NCBI GenBank assembly: GCA_949128115.1
Contig: OX421963.1
Span: forward strand, 55,361,306 to 55,425,305
Direction: 5' to 3'
Length of the DNA stretch: 64,000 nt
Origin: Anaspis maculata
Taxonomy: Eukaryota > Arthropoda > Insecta > Coleoptera > Scraptiidae
How positions within the stretch are numbered: the stretch's first letter is position 1; each line of letters opens with the position of its first letter. This document shows positions 23,258 to 34,906 of this stretch, piece by piece. Under the pieces are notes generated by a model, which had not been told where the DNA came from, searched no databases, and was given only the letters and a program-made list of their open reading frames with translations. The translations under genes were made by a program, and so were the position numbers.

Positions 23258-23791
23258 TCAATATCGACGGCGTCGAAGATGCGAAAAAAGCGATGCTTAC
23301 TCGTTGGCGGTTGACCAGAGAAGAGGAAGAGCCATGTGGTTTACTCTCGAAACTCCACTTTTTCCCCCCACCTTCCACCTTGCATTTCGCCCCGAAGGTA
23401 CCCGAAGCCCTGTCGGCTACGATCGCCGCAAAACATTGGGGGTGTGTGATTTAAGCCTAGAGATGGCGCACGGGATACTTTGGAGGAAACCTCTGGTCAA
23501 AGGATGTATGATTGGTTGTATAACCTCCAGGGGCAAACATACTTAAACTTGTTGGGACGAAACAATCACAAATGATACATTTTTTTCAAGAAACGGCGGA
23601 AATTCAGGGGCATAGAAGATCATTTGCAGTTATTTGAAAATGATCATTCACAAAAAATCTCATCACCAAAATATTCAAAATCTTTGATTTTTTCTGACAG
23701 TTCAATTGCGCCATTTAATTTTATTTGCGGAATTTGCAGCATTTTCCATGTAGTTTCAGAACATGATAACGACTTTTGCAAAAAAATGATA

Positions 23792-23984
23792 CAGGGTGAT
23801 TTTTCCCACAAAAATTTAAGGGACAAAATTTCTCAATCCGGTCCTGAAGTTTTTGGATTTATCGATGATGCATTGTATCAAGGGTCGTTGCTAGAACATG
23901 CTTACCAAGTTTCATTTGATTTCACCTATCCGTTCCAAAGATACGGTTCATTGAAGTTTCGACCAAAATACATAAATCACCCTG
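23792..23984. mobile_element. 193-bp TA-flanked element in the right arm
   Basis: CAGGGTGATTTTTCCCAC at the left and CATAAATCACCCTG at the right are flanked by TA at 23790-23791 and 23985-23986. Its mirror copy in the left arm runs 18801-18816 plus 22378-22554. That adds up to the same 193 bp once the 3.56-kb insertion is removed, which confirms the nesting. Confidence 0.75.
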
Positions 23985-24094
23985 TAACTTTAAAACGGAA
24001 GAGGTTAGAAAAATTTTGAAGCCTGTTTCTGGTCCATCTCAAGAAACTGTATCTATTCTTGAGCTATGTCGGTTTAGTCATGAATCACCCTGTA

Positions 24095-25331
24095 TACCCT
24101 ATCTCCGACTTGAAATCAAGCCAGGCCTGAACAGGTGAATTGTAACTATGGAAAATGATTAACACTGATACTAATCAATATACCTAAGTAATAGCTAGGC
24201 AGGTACCTACTTTAATAATTAAACCATGACTTGATGATTAATCAATAGTATGGATGTGAGTAAATGGATAGTGATTATTCTAGAAAATTACTTTTTCCCC
24301 CTAGAAAAAATTACAAGTGCTACACGGTTATGTTGTGAAATACTAATTTCGCCAGTTAAATTAAAAACTTTGTAGCACTTACATTTGTCAAAAAACGCCG
24401 CACTGGAAGTAATTTATCTTTGAGCTTTCCACTCCCAACACCGTATGGACGACGAAATGTTGAAGAGTTGATTTATGATAACGGAAAATCGGCATGGGTA
24501 GGTGCCTATACATATATCTTTCTTTAACTGAAAAATATCGAATAAAACGAGCATCAGCAGCTTTGTCCAACTATGTGGCATCATTTATCACAGTCCCTTG
24601 ACGCATCAGTTTTGCTTAAATTTTGACAACAAAGAATTCAGGCATTATGCTGATAAACCTGATGCTAATGAAAACTCGCAGGGGGCAAAAAATACCAAGG
24701 AATTTTGTCTGTGTCAGTGTGTGTGGGCACGCGGGGGAATACCATCAGCCAATCTAAAGATATTGCGGTGGAATATAATCAAATTTAAACTTCGGCACAA
24801 CTTCGCGGGCGTAAAATTATGTTGATCCATTCTCGCGTATGATTAGACCTTTGAAACTGTTGTTTTTCCAAGATCTAAATGGCTCGAAGTGAGCTATAAA
24901 AATTCGGTGCAATGTAGGAAACCACGATGGATTTAATTCAATTAGTTCCACCCCAATGGCACGCAAAACCATTATAATTGCTTATGCTCCGAGTATGTTC
25001 ACTTTCTGAGGTTTAACGAAACCGGTCCATTGTTATTTGTTCTTGGCTCCGAATAATAGTGCTAAACATACAACCCAAATTGCACCACTATTTCACTGTT
25101 CCTATATTTACATTGTTTGCCTCTATTGAATTCTCAGAGCAAATGTTGGGTTTTTGAATAAACTATTAGTTTGACCATATATTCCGATTCCATTCCAAAA
25201 CTTCCGCATGGAGCTCCACATATTTTGTATATTTCATGCGTACTTGAAATGTTGCGCATTTGCAAAAATTGCGATTGGATATCTAACTCACAGACAGGGT
25301 TGTTTGTTTCAAAAGTATGGCATTCCGACAG
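24095..25331. other. Non-coding intronic sequence
   Basis: Nothing supportable is seen. Open frames are short and without motif. Confidence 0.35.
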
Positions 25332-25810
25332 TACCGGGTGATCATTTGAAAACTATCCACCTGCGATAACTCCCGATTCCTATTGAAGATGTCTTCGAGC
25401 AAAAACAGGTCAATTTTTATATCGAGGGAGACATCTAAAACATACATTGGCTAATTTCTATCTTCAGCGCCCTCGCCCCCACCCATCCCAACTTTGAAAT
25501 TTCAAATGACACCACCTATTTTGCAATACATCAAATTGAACAAAATCAATTCTCTTCCTGAAAAAATATTTATAAAAATTTTAACCCTACCCCCATATGT
25601 CCTAAAATTCTCTGAGTGTCCATTTAAATATTTTTGACCTCTCAATTATCTTCAATGCAGTCAACGTCATCCTGCACAGCATCGAAAAAGAAAATTTTCT
25701 ATGGAAAAAATACATCCCAAATTCACCCCTTCGCTCCCCCCACCTCACCTTGAAAATCTAAAATGACAATACCTACTTTGTGATATATCACATTGAAGGA
25801 CATTGAATTA

Positions 25811-25945
25811 GGTGCTATTCTGTAAAAAATAACATTCCATAAACGCTCTGTTATGTAAAAATTCGGGTCGGCCATTGGCTGTTGCCTAGGAAATAACAAC
25901 GTAACAGAGCCTTTATGGAATGTAATTTTTTAGAGAATCGCACCC
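25811..25945. mobile_element. 135-bp PIF/Harbinger-like MITE
   Basis: The termini GGTGCTATTCTGTAAAAAAT and ATTTTTTAGAGAATCGCACC are inverted, with TTA on both sides (25808-25810, 25946-25948). TTA duplications with G/C-rich tips are characteristic of PIF/Harbinger. The arms include AACATTCCATAAA.GCTCTG. It is inserted near the loop of the foldback. Confidence 0.75.
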
Positions 25946-26510
25946 TTATCTTCCTGGACAATATTTTTTCCAAATTTTCAATGTCTCCCGTTTCCCTTCT
26001 AAAATACTTCAAATGTCCAATTTAATGGAGGTGGGGTTGAAAATTCAAAGGAAATTGTTTCCTAAAAGAGAATTCGATTCCCTTTAATTTGATGTATCAC
26101 AAAGTAGGTGGTGTTTTGTTGAATTTTGAAATGAGATGGGGGAAGCAAAGGGGTGAATTCGGGGACCTTTTTTTCTCCCAAAAATTCTCTTCTTCGATGC
26201 TATCTAGGATGACACTGACTAAATTGAAGAGAATTGAGGGGTCCAGAATATTAAATGAGACACTCGAAGAATTTTTGAGGGTGAAGGGGGGGTGGGTTAA
26301 AAATTTTGAAAATATTTTTTTCGGAAAGAGAATTTATTTCTTTTCAATTGTACGTATCGCAAGGTAGATTTGAAATTTCAAAGTTGGGGGGAGTGGGGGC
26401 GAGGGGGCTGAAGATAGAAATTTGTCAATGTGTATTTTAGATGTCCCTTCCGATATAAAAATCGACCTGCTTTTGCTGGAAGAAATATCCCCCAGGTATC
26501 GGGAGCTATA

Positions 26511-26958
26511 CACCTATCCCATCGCGATATCAACTCGGGAACCCCCTGCGTGCGCCGGTGTCATGGGGAAATTTTATTTGGGGTTTGGACATGATTGGCT
26601 ATTCTGGTAGTAGGTTGTTTAACTTATAGTAGGCTGAACTGCACATGTCTGGGTCAACGGTTTAGACCTACTCATTGTGTGTTACCCGTTTGCATTGACT
26701 GTTTGTGTTGATTCAGTTGTTTACGAAATCTGTGCCTTGTTGAGGTTAATTTTCAGTTCTGTCTGGTGAGTTTCATACATTTTATCCTGCATACCATAAC
26801 CATAATTATCATTAATTTTAGTTATTACGAAATTGACAGAGTAGCGTGCAGAGTATGTAGATAATATGTACCGATGCCAGTCAGAATTGCCAACCTCAAT
26901 TTTAAATACAGTTATATTGCGTGCGCACTGGGTCCCAAATTCCCCGACGGGATAGGTG
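26511..26958. mobile_element. 448-bp TA-flanked element interrupting the foldback arm
   Basis: CACCTATCCCATCG at the left and CGACGGGATAGGTG at the right form the TIRs. TA lies at 26509-26510 and 26959-26960. Removing it rejoins GGGAGCTA with TTACGGGTGG, which matches the uninterrupted opposite arm. No ORF of note is inside. Confidence 0.75.
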
Positions 26959-27104
26959 TATTACGGGTGGATAGTTTTCAAATGATCACCCGGTATGCTA
27001 CAATATACTTTTACCCAATCCTATTGAATAATGCACGCATTATCACGCGCATACATGCCTGCATTTTTCAATAAGACTGGATAAAGCATAGTATTCTACT
27101 CGCA

Positions 27105-27235
27105 GGTAATGGCTATTACTCATTCGGATGCTTTACGACACTCGCCAAGGCTCGTGTCGGCAAACTGCATCGTCATGAGTAAGAAGCAATCATTACCCGC
27201 TTGTTGAATAATATACTATTACCTACTTTGCGTTA
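27105..27235. repeat. Palindromic MITE-like repeat
   Basis: GCAGGTAATGGCTATTACTC is roughly inverted as GAGTAAGAAGCAATCATTACCCGC. ACACTCG/CGAGTGT-type words and GCTCGTGTCGGCAAA lie between. No target duplication was resolved. Confidence 0.45.
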
Positions 27236-28273
27236 CTAATGGATTCATTATTACACCGAAAGCGATGCTTTGATGGAGAATAATTATTAACTGCTTTGCA
27301 ATCAATAGCAACAATTTAGTCTCAATAGAAGGTAGACGAACGTCAGTGCGGAGGTGTCACCTGTCAAATGTTTCTATTTTTAGCAGCCAGAATCCACAAT
27401 TTCTGGGCGATTATCAGAGTGAAGTAGATTAAATAGTATATTACACTTGTTTAATAAGACGTATTGTCACACTCCCTCCTTTGAAACACTCTTCGCAAGC
27501 TCGTCGTCCCCCAAAACCAGTCGTGTGACGATAATATGTCTTATGAAACTCGTATATACAGGGTGTCCCATAATTAGCGTGCAATACTTCACCAGCAGAT
27601 TCTACGGTTGAAAATAAGAAAAAAAAGTTCCTATACACATAGGTCGAAAAATGCTTCATAAGCGAGCTACAGCCCTCTAAAAGTAGTACCCTGAGGATGG
27701 TTTTTATTCAATATTTTCGAAACTGTTGACAGCAGAATCATGAAATTTTGCACATTGGCCAATCTTTTGATGTCTAATATGTAATATGCAATAATAATAA
27801 TTTCAAAATTCTATCCAGAAATGGGTCAGACTGTGGGGGGTGGGGGGTAAAATCACCCCAACTTTTTCAAGTGTCGTTTTTGCAACTTTCAGCATAAAGT
27901 TATGAAACGTCAAAGCATTTTGCATGAAAAACGTCCTCTTGTTCAACTCCGAGTCGAGTAAAATCGCACCGTTCTCGAGTGCAATCGATTTGAAAATTAC
28001 CATACCTGTCATAAAAATTCATAATGGAATTACAAAAAAAAAAATTGAGTTAAGGCCATGGAACACGACTACTATGTTTTCGGAAAAATAATAGGTCATT
28101 TCATGGAATTTTCAAGGTCACACGTTTTGCACGGAGCTGAGCGCATGCACGAGATTTTTGGCAGAAAATGACAGTTCTGCGAGTCAATACACAATATTGC
28201 GCGGGAGTGGCGCTCCGACACGGATGTCATGCGAACTAAGAAAACGGTGACAAGTTACCATCGCGCATGTCCA

Positions 28274-28454
28274 GGGCCGCTATTCTTAAATCGTGTGAGA
28301 AAAGTTCCTGGGAGTAGAATACATTCCGCAGTACACTGATGTAGCGAATGTTGCCTAAAATCGTGGTTTTTAGGCAACTTTCGCTACAGAAATGTAGTGC
28401 GGATTATATAAAACTCCCAGGGACTCTTCTCACACGATTGAAGAATAGCGGCCC
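28274..28454. mobile_element. 181-bp palindromic MITE (GGGCCGCTATTCTT)
   Basis: GGGCCGCTATTCTTAAATCG at the left is inverted as CGATTGAAGAATAGCGGCCC at the right. The centre has GTTGCCTAAAATCGTGGTTTTTAGGCAAC. The CAGGGCCGC tip is hAT-like, but no 8-bp duplication is apparent. Confidence 0.7.
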
Positions 28455-29142
28455 AGAATTCGACAATGACATTGATTTCTGTGTTTGACGTTGACATTTT
28501 GTCCAGTTTTATCAGCAACTTGTGAAGCCTTCCGATTTAAAATGGATATTCGGCGGTCAAAAAAGTTTGTGTCATTCAGAGGACCGACTGTCGCCACACC
28601 ATGCTGTCGTCAATACAATACAGCACTGATTAAATGAAATATCCCCAGACAATTTTGCGGTAAATTTGAATGTTATGGTTGAAGTGTTCCATGTTTTTTT
28701 TATTTCGTAACTTGGGGCATTTGGAAATGACCTCTCACATATGTGCTTTCATGAATAGGTTGCGAGGGTTACACCGATTTTTCTATGTAATCACTTCTAC
28801 TTGAAAACGACGCATAATCCATTAAGCTTAGTTTTGAGAATCACCTATTTTACAGCGTAACATATGGAAGACTTAGAACGAATCACCTCGTTTTCTAGCG
28901 CATGCGCTAAGCGGTCACGCAATATTGTGTATAACAATAACAAACCGACATAACCAACAAAGCGTGAAATTCCAACGTGCTAATTTCCACATGGGAATGA
29001 ACGTGCATCGTTTAAAACACGGCGCTACAAAATGGTGCACTTTTGGGGGCTGCAAATCAGACAGCCGGCACATCATGTTCACTTAAGCGAATTCGCACTT
29101 TCTTTGAGGATGAAGCCATCACGCATCACGAAACAGAGAGCA

Positions 29143-29281
29143 GGGCCGCTATTCTTGAATTGTGTGAGAAAAGTCCCTGGGAGTAAAATACATTCCGCAG
29201 TACACTGATGTGGTGAATGTTGCTTAAAATCGTGGTTTTTAGGCAACTTTCGCTACAGAAGTGTAGTACGGATTATATAGA
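29143..29281 (+). mobile_element. Truncated second copy of the GGGCCGCTATTCTT MITE
   Basis: It matches 28274-28420 in the same orientation (GGGCCGCTATTCTTGAATTG through GGATTATATA) and then breaks off into unrelated sequence. The right TIR is absent. Confidence 0.65.
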
Positions 29282-29482
29282 ACTGATGAGAGTCAGAGAG
29301 TCCCAGGTGAGAGTCTCTGAGAGAACGGAACTCGCGCAAAATTCGACAGTTGACAGTTGACGGCAGACTCGCTTATCCGTCAATATTCGATATCACGCTT
29401 GGGCAAGTTCCACGAAATGTGCTATTGAGACAGGGTGACAGATTCATGAAATAAGTGACAGTGTGTTTGAAAGTTGTGTTAC

Positions 29483-30295
29483 AGGGGTTTCTGATGCGAC
29501 TAAAAAAGTTGTTGACGGGAATAGGTTTTTACGTGTTTGTTGTGATAATACATAAGATGTTATGACTTTTATATAAGTTGTATATGGATATTACAGTTTA
29601 TGTAATCAAGTTGACACTTGTCAGAATAACCTCAAAAATTACAAAAAAAATTAAATTTGCAATGAAACAAACACGTAAAATGTTGTACAACACTCGTGGC
29701 TTGTTACACAAGATGCTTTCCGACAGTCAGCCTCTTACAGAACTCGGGCTGCGCCCTCGTTCTGCAAATTTCGGCTTCGTGTCTGAAAACCACTTATGTA
29801 ACAGCCAACTCGTATTTTAAACTACTATATTTAATTTTTTTCGTCAAGTTGAAACTCCTCCAAGAGAAAAATGTACAGGCATTGCTATCAAATTTTGTGA
29901 ATTAAGAAAAAAATTGAAAATTTTTAATTTTGATTTTCGAAAATTCAAAAACCAGATAGCATCGACAATGCATCTTTCCCCAAGAAAGTCGCATGCCAAA
30001 TTTGGACTTTCTATTTTTTAAAAAAGGTACCAAAGATGTTTTCTACTGATTCACTTTTCCATGTCTACGAGAAATCATTTTTGGTACCCTTTTTTTCGAA
30101 AATAGAAAGTCGAAATTTGGCATGCGACTTTCTTGGGGAAAGATGCATTGTCGATGCTACCTAGTTTTCTAATCTTCAAAGATCAAAATAAAAAAAATTC
30201 TATTTTTTTTTTGTAAATTTTCAAAATTTGATAGCAATGCCCGTACATTTTCTTTTTGGAGGAGTTTCTATTTGACGAAAAAAATAAAATAAGAC
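29483..30295. mobile_element. Broken copy of the TTAA-type foldback (see 57860-58413)
   Basis: The left end GGGGTTTCTGATGCGACTAA matches 57860. The body pairs around GCATGCGACTTTCTTGGGG near 30060. About 295 bp (roughly 29533-29827) are inserted relative to the intact copy. The right TIR is missing at the junction with the outer foldback arm near 30295. Confidence 0.65.
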
Positions 30296-30499
30296 CGGGT
30301 CGTGTTCTATGGCCTACGCTCAATTATTTTTTTTTTGTAATTTTCAATTAATAAAAACCATCTTCAGGGTACCACTTTAAGAGGGCTGTAGCTCGCTTAT
30401 GAAGCATTTTTCGACTTATGTTTATGGGAACTTTTTTTCTTAGTTTGGGTCGCAGAATCTGCTGGTAAAGTATTGCACGCTAATTATGGGACACCTGTA

Positions 30500-33400
30500 A
30501 ATACCATCATATGAAGCTCATAAAAAATTATAAAAAAAAATTCTTGCGACTTCTTAGACACATTGCAATGATCTCTCGACCTCTTCAAGCTTCGTTATTC
30601 CAAAATATTTTAATAAACTGGTTATGGTTATGATTATGAGTTACGACTGAAAAAATTTCGACCACTGGAGACTACACCACATTTCTCTAAAACTTTGTCT
30701 ATAATTATAATGGATGGTGTAACTTAAGCCTGAAGCCGTAAACCGTGAGAGTAAACATAATGGCATGGTCAATAATACACCTCCGTACTCTAGTACAGAG
30801 TCAGCCACTACTTTCTCTTGATAATCATTTTCTTCATCGTACATGTGCGGGAACATCTTCACCAACTCTATTGGTTTAATATTCATAACAGAGTCCATAA
30901 TCAATAATAATCATTTACCCCACAAAAAAATCGGATTTTTTTAGCTTATAGCTCACCCCGTATAGTGAATGGAGATTGTTTTAATTTCTGTGGGCTTCAT
31001 CGAAGATTTCATGTAGGTACGGCAGTAAGAGTATGGTGGCCGCACCATGAACTGTAGTATTTACTGTCGGATGCGATACCTTAGAGACATTCTCTGTAGT
31101 CTGTATAACAGAATTTTTGCTCTTGTACCTACTATACTCTATACCTTTACCTACTAGTCCTACTGCCACCTAAGTATATACTTAGATATTATTTGCTTTT
31201 CTCCCGCGAAAAAACATTCCGCAGACATCACCAAAAGTAAACAGAATTTTGTTCAAAAAGGAGGCGTTAGCTTTTACAGTTTCCTTTCATGTCCCTCGAA
31301 GGTAAACAGTGCCGAAATGTGAAAGCGTGATCATTTATACCGTTCACCGTTCTATAATATTAAACTCGGTTAAGTTAAATTTTTTTCTGGCAATCTCTTC
31401 CAGCTGCAAAATCCCCAGTCTCCTCAATCTGACACTGAGATGCGGAAGAAGAAGCCTCCAGGGAAACCCTGTCAAATATCCACTAACTTTCGAGATGTTT
31501 CTCGCTGGTGAAGTGGACCCCCTCATGCATTTAATATCAAGTAAAATGGAAAACCAAACAAACTATGCCCGGTTTCTCCAAGTGGAAAAACATAAATGTG
31601 GGAATTCTGATATACCTAGCTCTGGGTGTACTTCCCAGGCGCTAAGCTATATCGATTTTATAATTTTTCAAGACTATGGCGTGACGCATTCTGGAAAGTA
31701 TACTCACTTCACAATTTAAACCCAGATCTTGCGTAGCCCTGCAATTTCTAAAACGGCAGGTGGTGATTAGCGAACGTGAAAAGAAAAAAAAATTCTAGAG
31801 CAAAGAAATTCCGAGCAGTCATATCACGACTTCCACTAATCTCAGATTTGCCCTCCTTCCATAACGTAAGTTGACGGAAGTAAATGGGTAAACTACCGGA
31901 GATAAAAAAGGAGCACCTGAACAGTAATCTAAGATGTTACCAATCATAATGTTTTACACGGCCATTCTGGAAGATGTAAGGCAGTTACAATTTGGCGAGT
32001 TGAAGAATAGAGCTCCTGATTCTGGTATCGGTATAGGTACGAACAAATCCAAATCGTTGTTGCAGATCAAGTATAGACATAGTATTACCAATAATTTGAA
32101 CGTCAACAAACGTATTGAGCGAGTCAAGGGGAAATAGCTTTTATCTGCTCCGTCAGATTATATTTATTCACTCGGAAAATAGCTGATAGCTTCCGTGGGC
32201 CATTAGGTGAGTAGACTCAAGCTTTTAGAAACAAGAAACAGTAGTTGTCCATCTTTTTTCAATTTCATATTATGAGTAGCGGACTGAGATTTGTTCCTAA
32301 AAGCTGGTTTATTATTTGCACTCGTGTTGAGTTCGACCGAATAGTGATGTTCCCGCACACTACGGCGCATGCTCAGATAGCCTGTCAGCCTGAAATCTGT
32401 CGGGCGCATTCTCATACAAACAAACAACTAAATGGAAAAGAAAGTGAAAAATGTACTTGTTTTCTTATTTTGTTTGTACGAGGATTTAGCCGTCAACTGT
32501 CAAAAAACCGGCGCATGCTTCTCTCCTATGAGCAGCACAGGAACAACCCTATTCAACTCGCGGCTTAAGTCTTCACGGTCTCCAGTACTATAGAGCGTCA
32601 ACCAGTTATAGTCCGGCTGAAACTCGACATTGAATTTTGTGATGCCTCAATGTCGCTTGGCAGAAATGTTGAATGCACCCTACCTACTTTTTCAATCTAG
32701 ACGTGATGCCACAGCCCTCAATGGTGCAGACGCTGCATACAGAGAGCAGATGAAAATACAAATGACGAAATTGCATTTCGTGAACGAAAACCAATTAATA
32801 TCTCGCTACCTTGGATCAGAACTAGCTTAAGTCCATTTTTATTAAAAATCGGATTTTATGTTTTATTTACATTTTTTTAAGCTGAAGTAATCGATAGTAA
32901 AACTTGCTTAATTTGACTTGTGTTGGATAAAATTCAACAAAAAAAAACGTGGGTGCGTGACCATAGTCACCCTCGGAAGAAGTGAAACTTCTATGGATAT
33001 GAATCAATCAGCGAACAACGTTCGAAGAGGTGTTCTTTTCGTACTCCCGCTCAGCTCCCTTACGGTTTTATATCATCTTGTTCTTCTTATTATCAATCTT
33101 ATTATCATTATTATTATTATAAGTCACTCAAAAGGCAGAATACTTTCGACATGACTTTTTCACGATTAGACTTCTTCTGGCTGCGCTCGGCGCTTAAACT
33201 TCCATTCTCCGTCACATGAAGTCTCACTCATACCCCTTTTACAATAAATATCTATTTTCATCAATAATATTCTCCACAAATAATTATGCGAATGTGGCAT
33301 CGTGACGGATTTTCTTACTGTACGATCATCCCCGTTATATTACAGCACGGTGGAAACTGTGTTCTGGCAGGCACAGCATGGCAATCTAATAGTCTCCACA

Positions 33401-33962
33401 AGGTATAAGAATGTCGTTTGGAAAACTCGATCCGGTATTAATTTTAATTGAAAAAATATAAAATACATAGGTATTATTTACATAGGTATGTAGGTAGGTA
33501 CCTCGTGAATGTGATTTGAGGTAACTACGTGGTTCTAGAGTTCCTACGATATTATCTTCTCCAATCAAATCAAGGCCGTAGGTTAAATTGAAATATTGAC
33601 AGAGATGATATGAGTATTTCCAGTTATGTGTTCGCCACCGTACTTATATTTAGAATGTCACATTTAATTGAGGTGAAATCAAACCATTCAAAAAATTAAC
33701 GAAGAATAATGTCAAAAATCAATTTCCACACATAAAAATTTGATCATCAAACCAGTATAATATCATCGCTATACAATCAGCTGACATCTAGAACATTAAG
33801 CAACTGTTTCAGCCTCAATTGTCGAAAATTCTTTTCCCCTCTGGGCTTAATTCATCCACCCCTGCTTTCCTGCTTAATAGGTACATAGGTACCTGGAAGT
33901 TGTGTCTACCTTTGGGTGTGCGGCATTCGATTTTATTTTAAAATTGTAAACGTCCGTTGAAG
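30500..33962. other. Non-coding intronic sequence
   Basis: No element or gene could be supported. A 136-codon open frame at 31309-31719 (plus) has no recognisable domain. Its length is only marginally unusual, and it is not annotated as a gene. Confidence 0.35.
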
Positions 33963-33970
33963 AATATACC

Positions 33971-34178
33971 CAGGGCCGGGCCTGGCCTATTTGCCGCCTG
34001 CGTGCCACCGAAAAATTGCCGCCCCCCTCACCGGCAGTGGAGAGCCCCACCAAATGCGGGGATGGAAAGAATCCTTCGAAATTCAACTTGATTATTATAT
34101 TACCGCCCCCATGACTTGCCGCCTGCCATACCCGCCTGCGCGCCGGAACGCACTGCACGCCTGCTAAGCCCGGCCCTG
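33971..34178. mobile_element. 208-bp hAT MITE with perfect 8-bp target duplication
   Basis: It starts CAGGGCCGGGC and ends GCCCGGCCCTG, a perfect 11-bp TIR of hAT type. The 8 bp AATATACC is repeated exactly on both sides (33963-33970 and 34179-34186). The interior is C/G-rich (GCCGCCTGCC words) and non-coding. The perfect duplication suggests a fairly recent insertion. Confidence 0.92.
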
Positions 34179-34708
34179 AATATACCTCCCTATCCCTATA
34201 ATAAATTAGATCCGCTCGAATCTATTCAAGTCGAGAACCATTCCTGTCAGGCCAACAGTACGACAAGACGAAGAGCAGTCCAGTGTCGGCGATTAGTAAA
34301 AAATAGAACCGAACGCGGCGAAACAGCTTATTCTTCCATTTCCCGGGACAACGCTGGTCGCCCCAAGGTCAGACAAGACAACGTTACAGGCGTTCGTTAC
34401 AACCACTGATGCTATGAACCAATTTCACTCCCATGTGTGTTCCTGCGTTAGCTGTGTGTTGTGATCTAGGCGCGAGAATAGAAGTTTCACTTCAAAAACT
34501 GCTGTAAAATTTGCATCTCAACACTTGAGCTAGTTCTGATCTAAGGTGGCTATCTGTAGATAAATCACCATATTCACTCCTGAATTTGCCCAAGAAAAGG
34601 CAACAATCCGTTCTAAGATATCTTCGACCGTTCCTGAAATATCCAGTAGCAGCATCAGTTTGTGCAAAAAACTCAATTCTCAAATGAGTCGATCAATTTT
34701 CAGACCAT

Positions 34709-34906
34709 TGTTACGTATTTCGCGTACGGATTCGTTTATAATTGAGATGATCGTTTGAAAACACACTGTTTATTACTGCGTACTACAATAAATACACGCC
34801 AACAATTATTCACTTGAGAATATCGCCGATTACTACTCGATTTTTATCGCTCTTGATCACTCCCAATTCAATACTGCTGCCTGGGCCGTTCCGTGGTGCT
34901 TATATA
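34709..34906 (-). mobile_element. LTR fragment (minus strand) of the same family as 14826-15349
   Basis: Read on the minus strand it matches the LTR from its TATA box through the polyadenylation signal to the CGTAACA end. Shared words are GCCCAGG.CAG, GTATTGAATTGG, TTTATTGTAGTA, and AATAAACAGTGTG. It is cut at the TATATA by the foldback beginning at 34907. The rest of U3 is gone. Confidence 0.75.

Larger units (their letters stand above)
18693..24092. mobile_element. Outermost foldback of a multi-level nested block
   Basis: CAGGGTGATTCATGACTAAA at the left is inverted at the right as TTTAGTCATGAATCACCCTG. TA duplications lie at 18691-18692 and 24093-24094. The outer arms are about 105 bp each. 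Just inside, each arm carries an inverted copy of a 193-bp TA-flanked element (18801-22554 when interrupted, and 23792-23984). The left one is split by 18817-22375. The loop, about 22.7-23.6 kb, holds a GC-richer coding-like island. Confidence 0.8.
25334..26993. mobile_element. Foldback element (CCGGGTGATCATTTGAAAAC family) with two insertions
   Basis: CCGGGTGATCATTTGAAAAC at the left is inverted at the right as GTTTTCAAATGATCACCCGG. TA lies at 25332-25333 and 26994-26995. The arms also pair through the GCCCTCGCCCCCAC / GTGGGGGCGAGGG blocks. The loop holds the MITE 25811-25945 and the right arm is split by 26511-26958. A half copy is at 34907. Confidence 0.8.
27559..30497. mobile_element. Large foldback (CAGGGTGTCCCATAATTAGC), 2.9 kb with inner insertions
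   Basis: CAGGGTGTCCCATAATTAGC at the left corresponds to GCTAATTATGGGACACCTG at the right, flanked by TA (27557-27558, 30498-30499). The arms pair through AGAGGGCTGTAGCTCGCTTATGAAGC and, at the inner limit, GGCCATGGAACACGAC against GTCGTGTTCTATGGCC. Between about 28080 and 30295 are MITE 28274-28454, a partial copy at 29143, and a broken foldback from 29483. Confidence 0.75.

Noticed and set aside
23145..23546. 133-codon plus-strand frame
   Set aside because: It lies antisense to the more convincing minus-strand splice-bearing frame, and its composition (Arg/Pro/Gly mixtures) looks like a shadow.
31309..31719. 136-codon plus-strand open frame
   Set aside because: No recognisable domain, no promoter or splice context; plausible as a chance frame.
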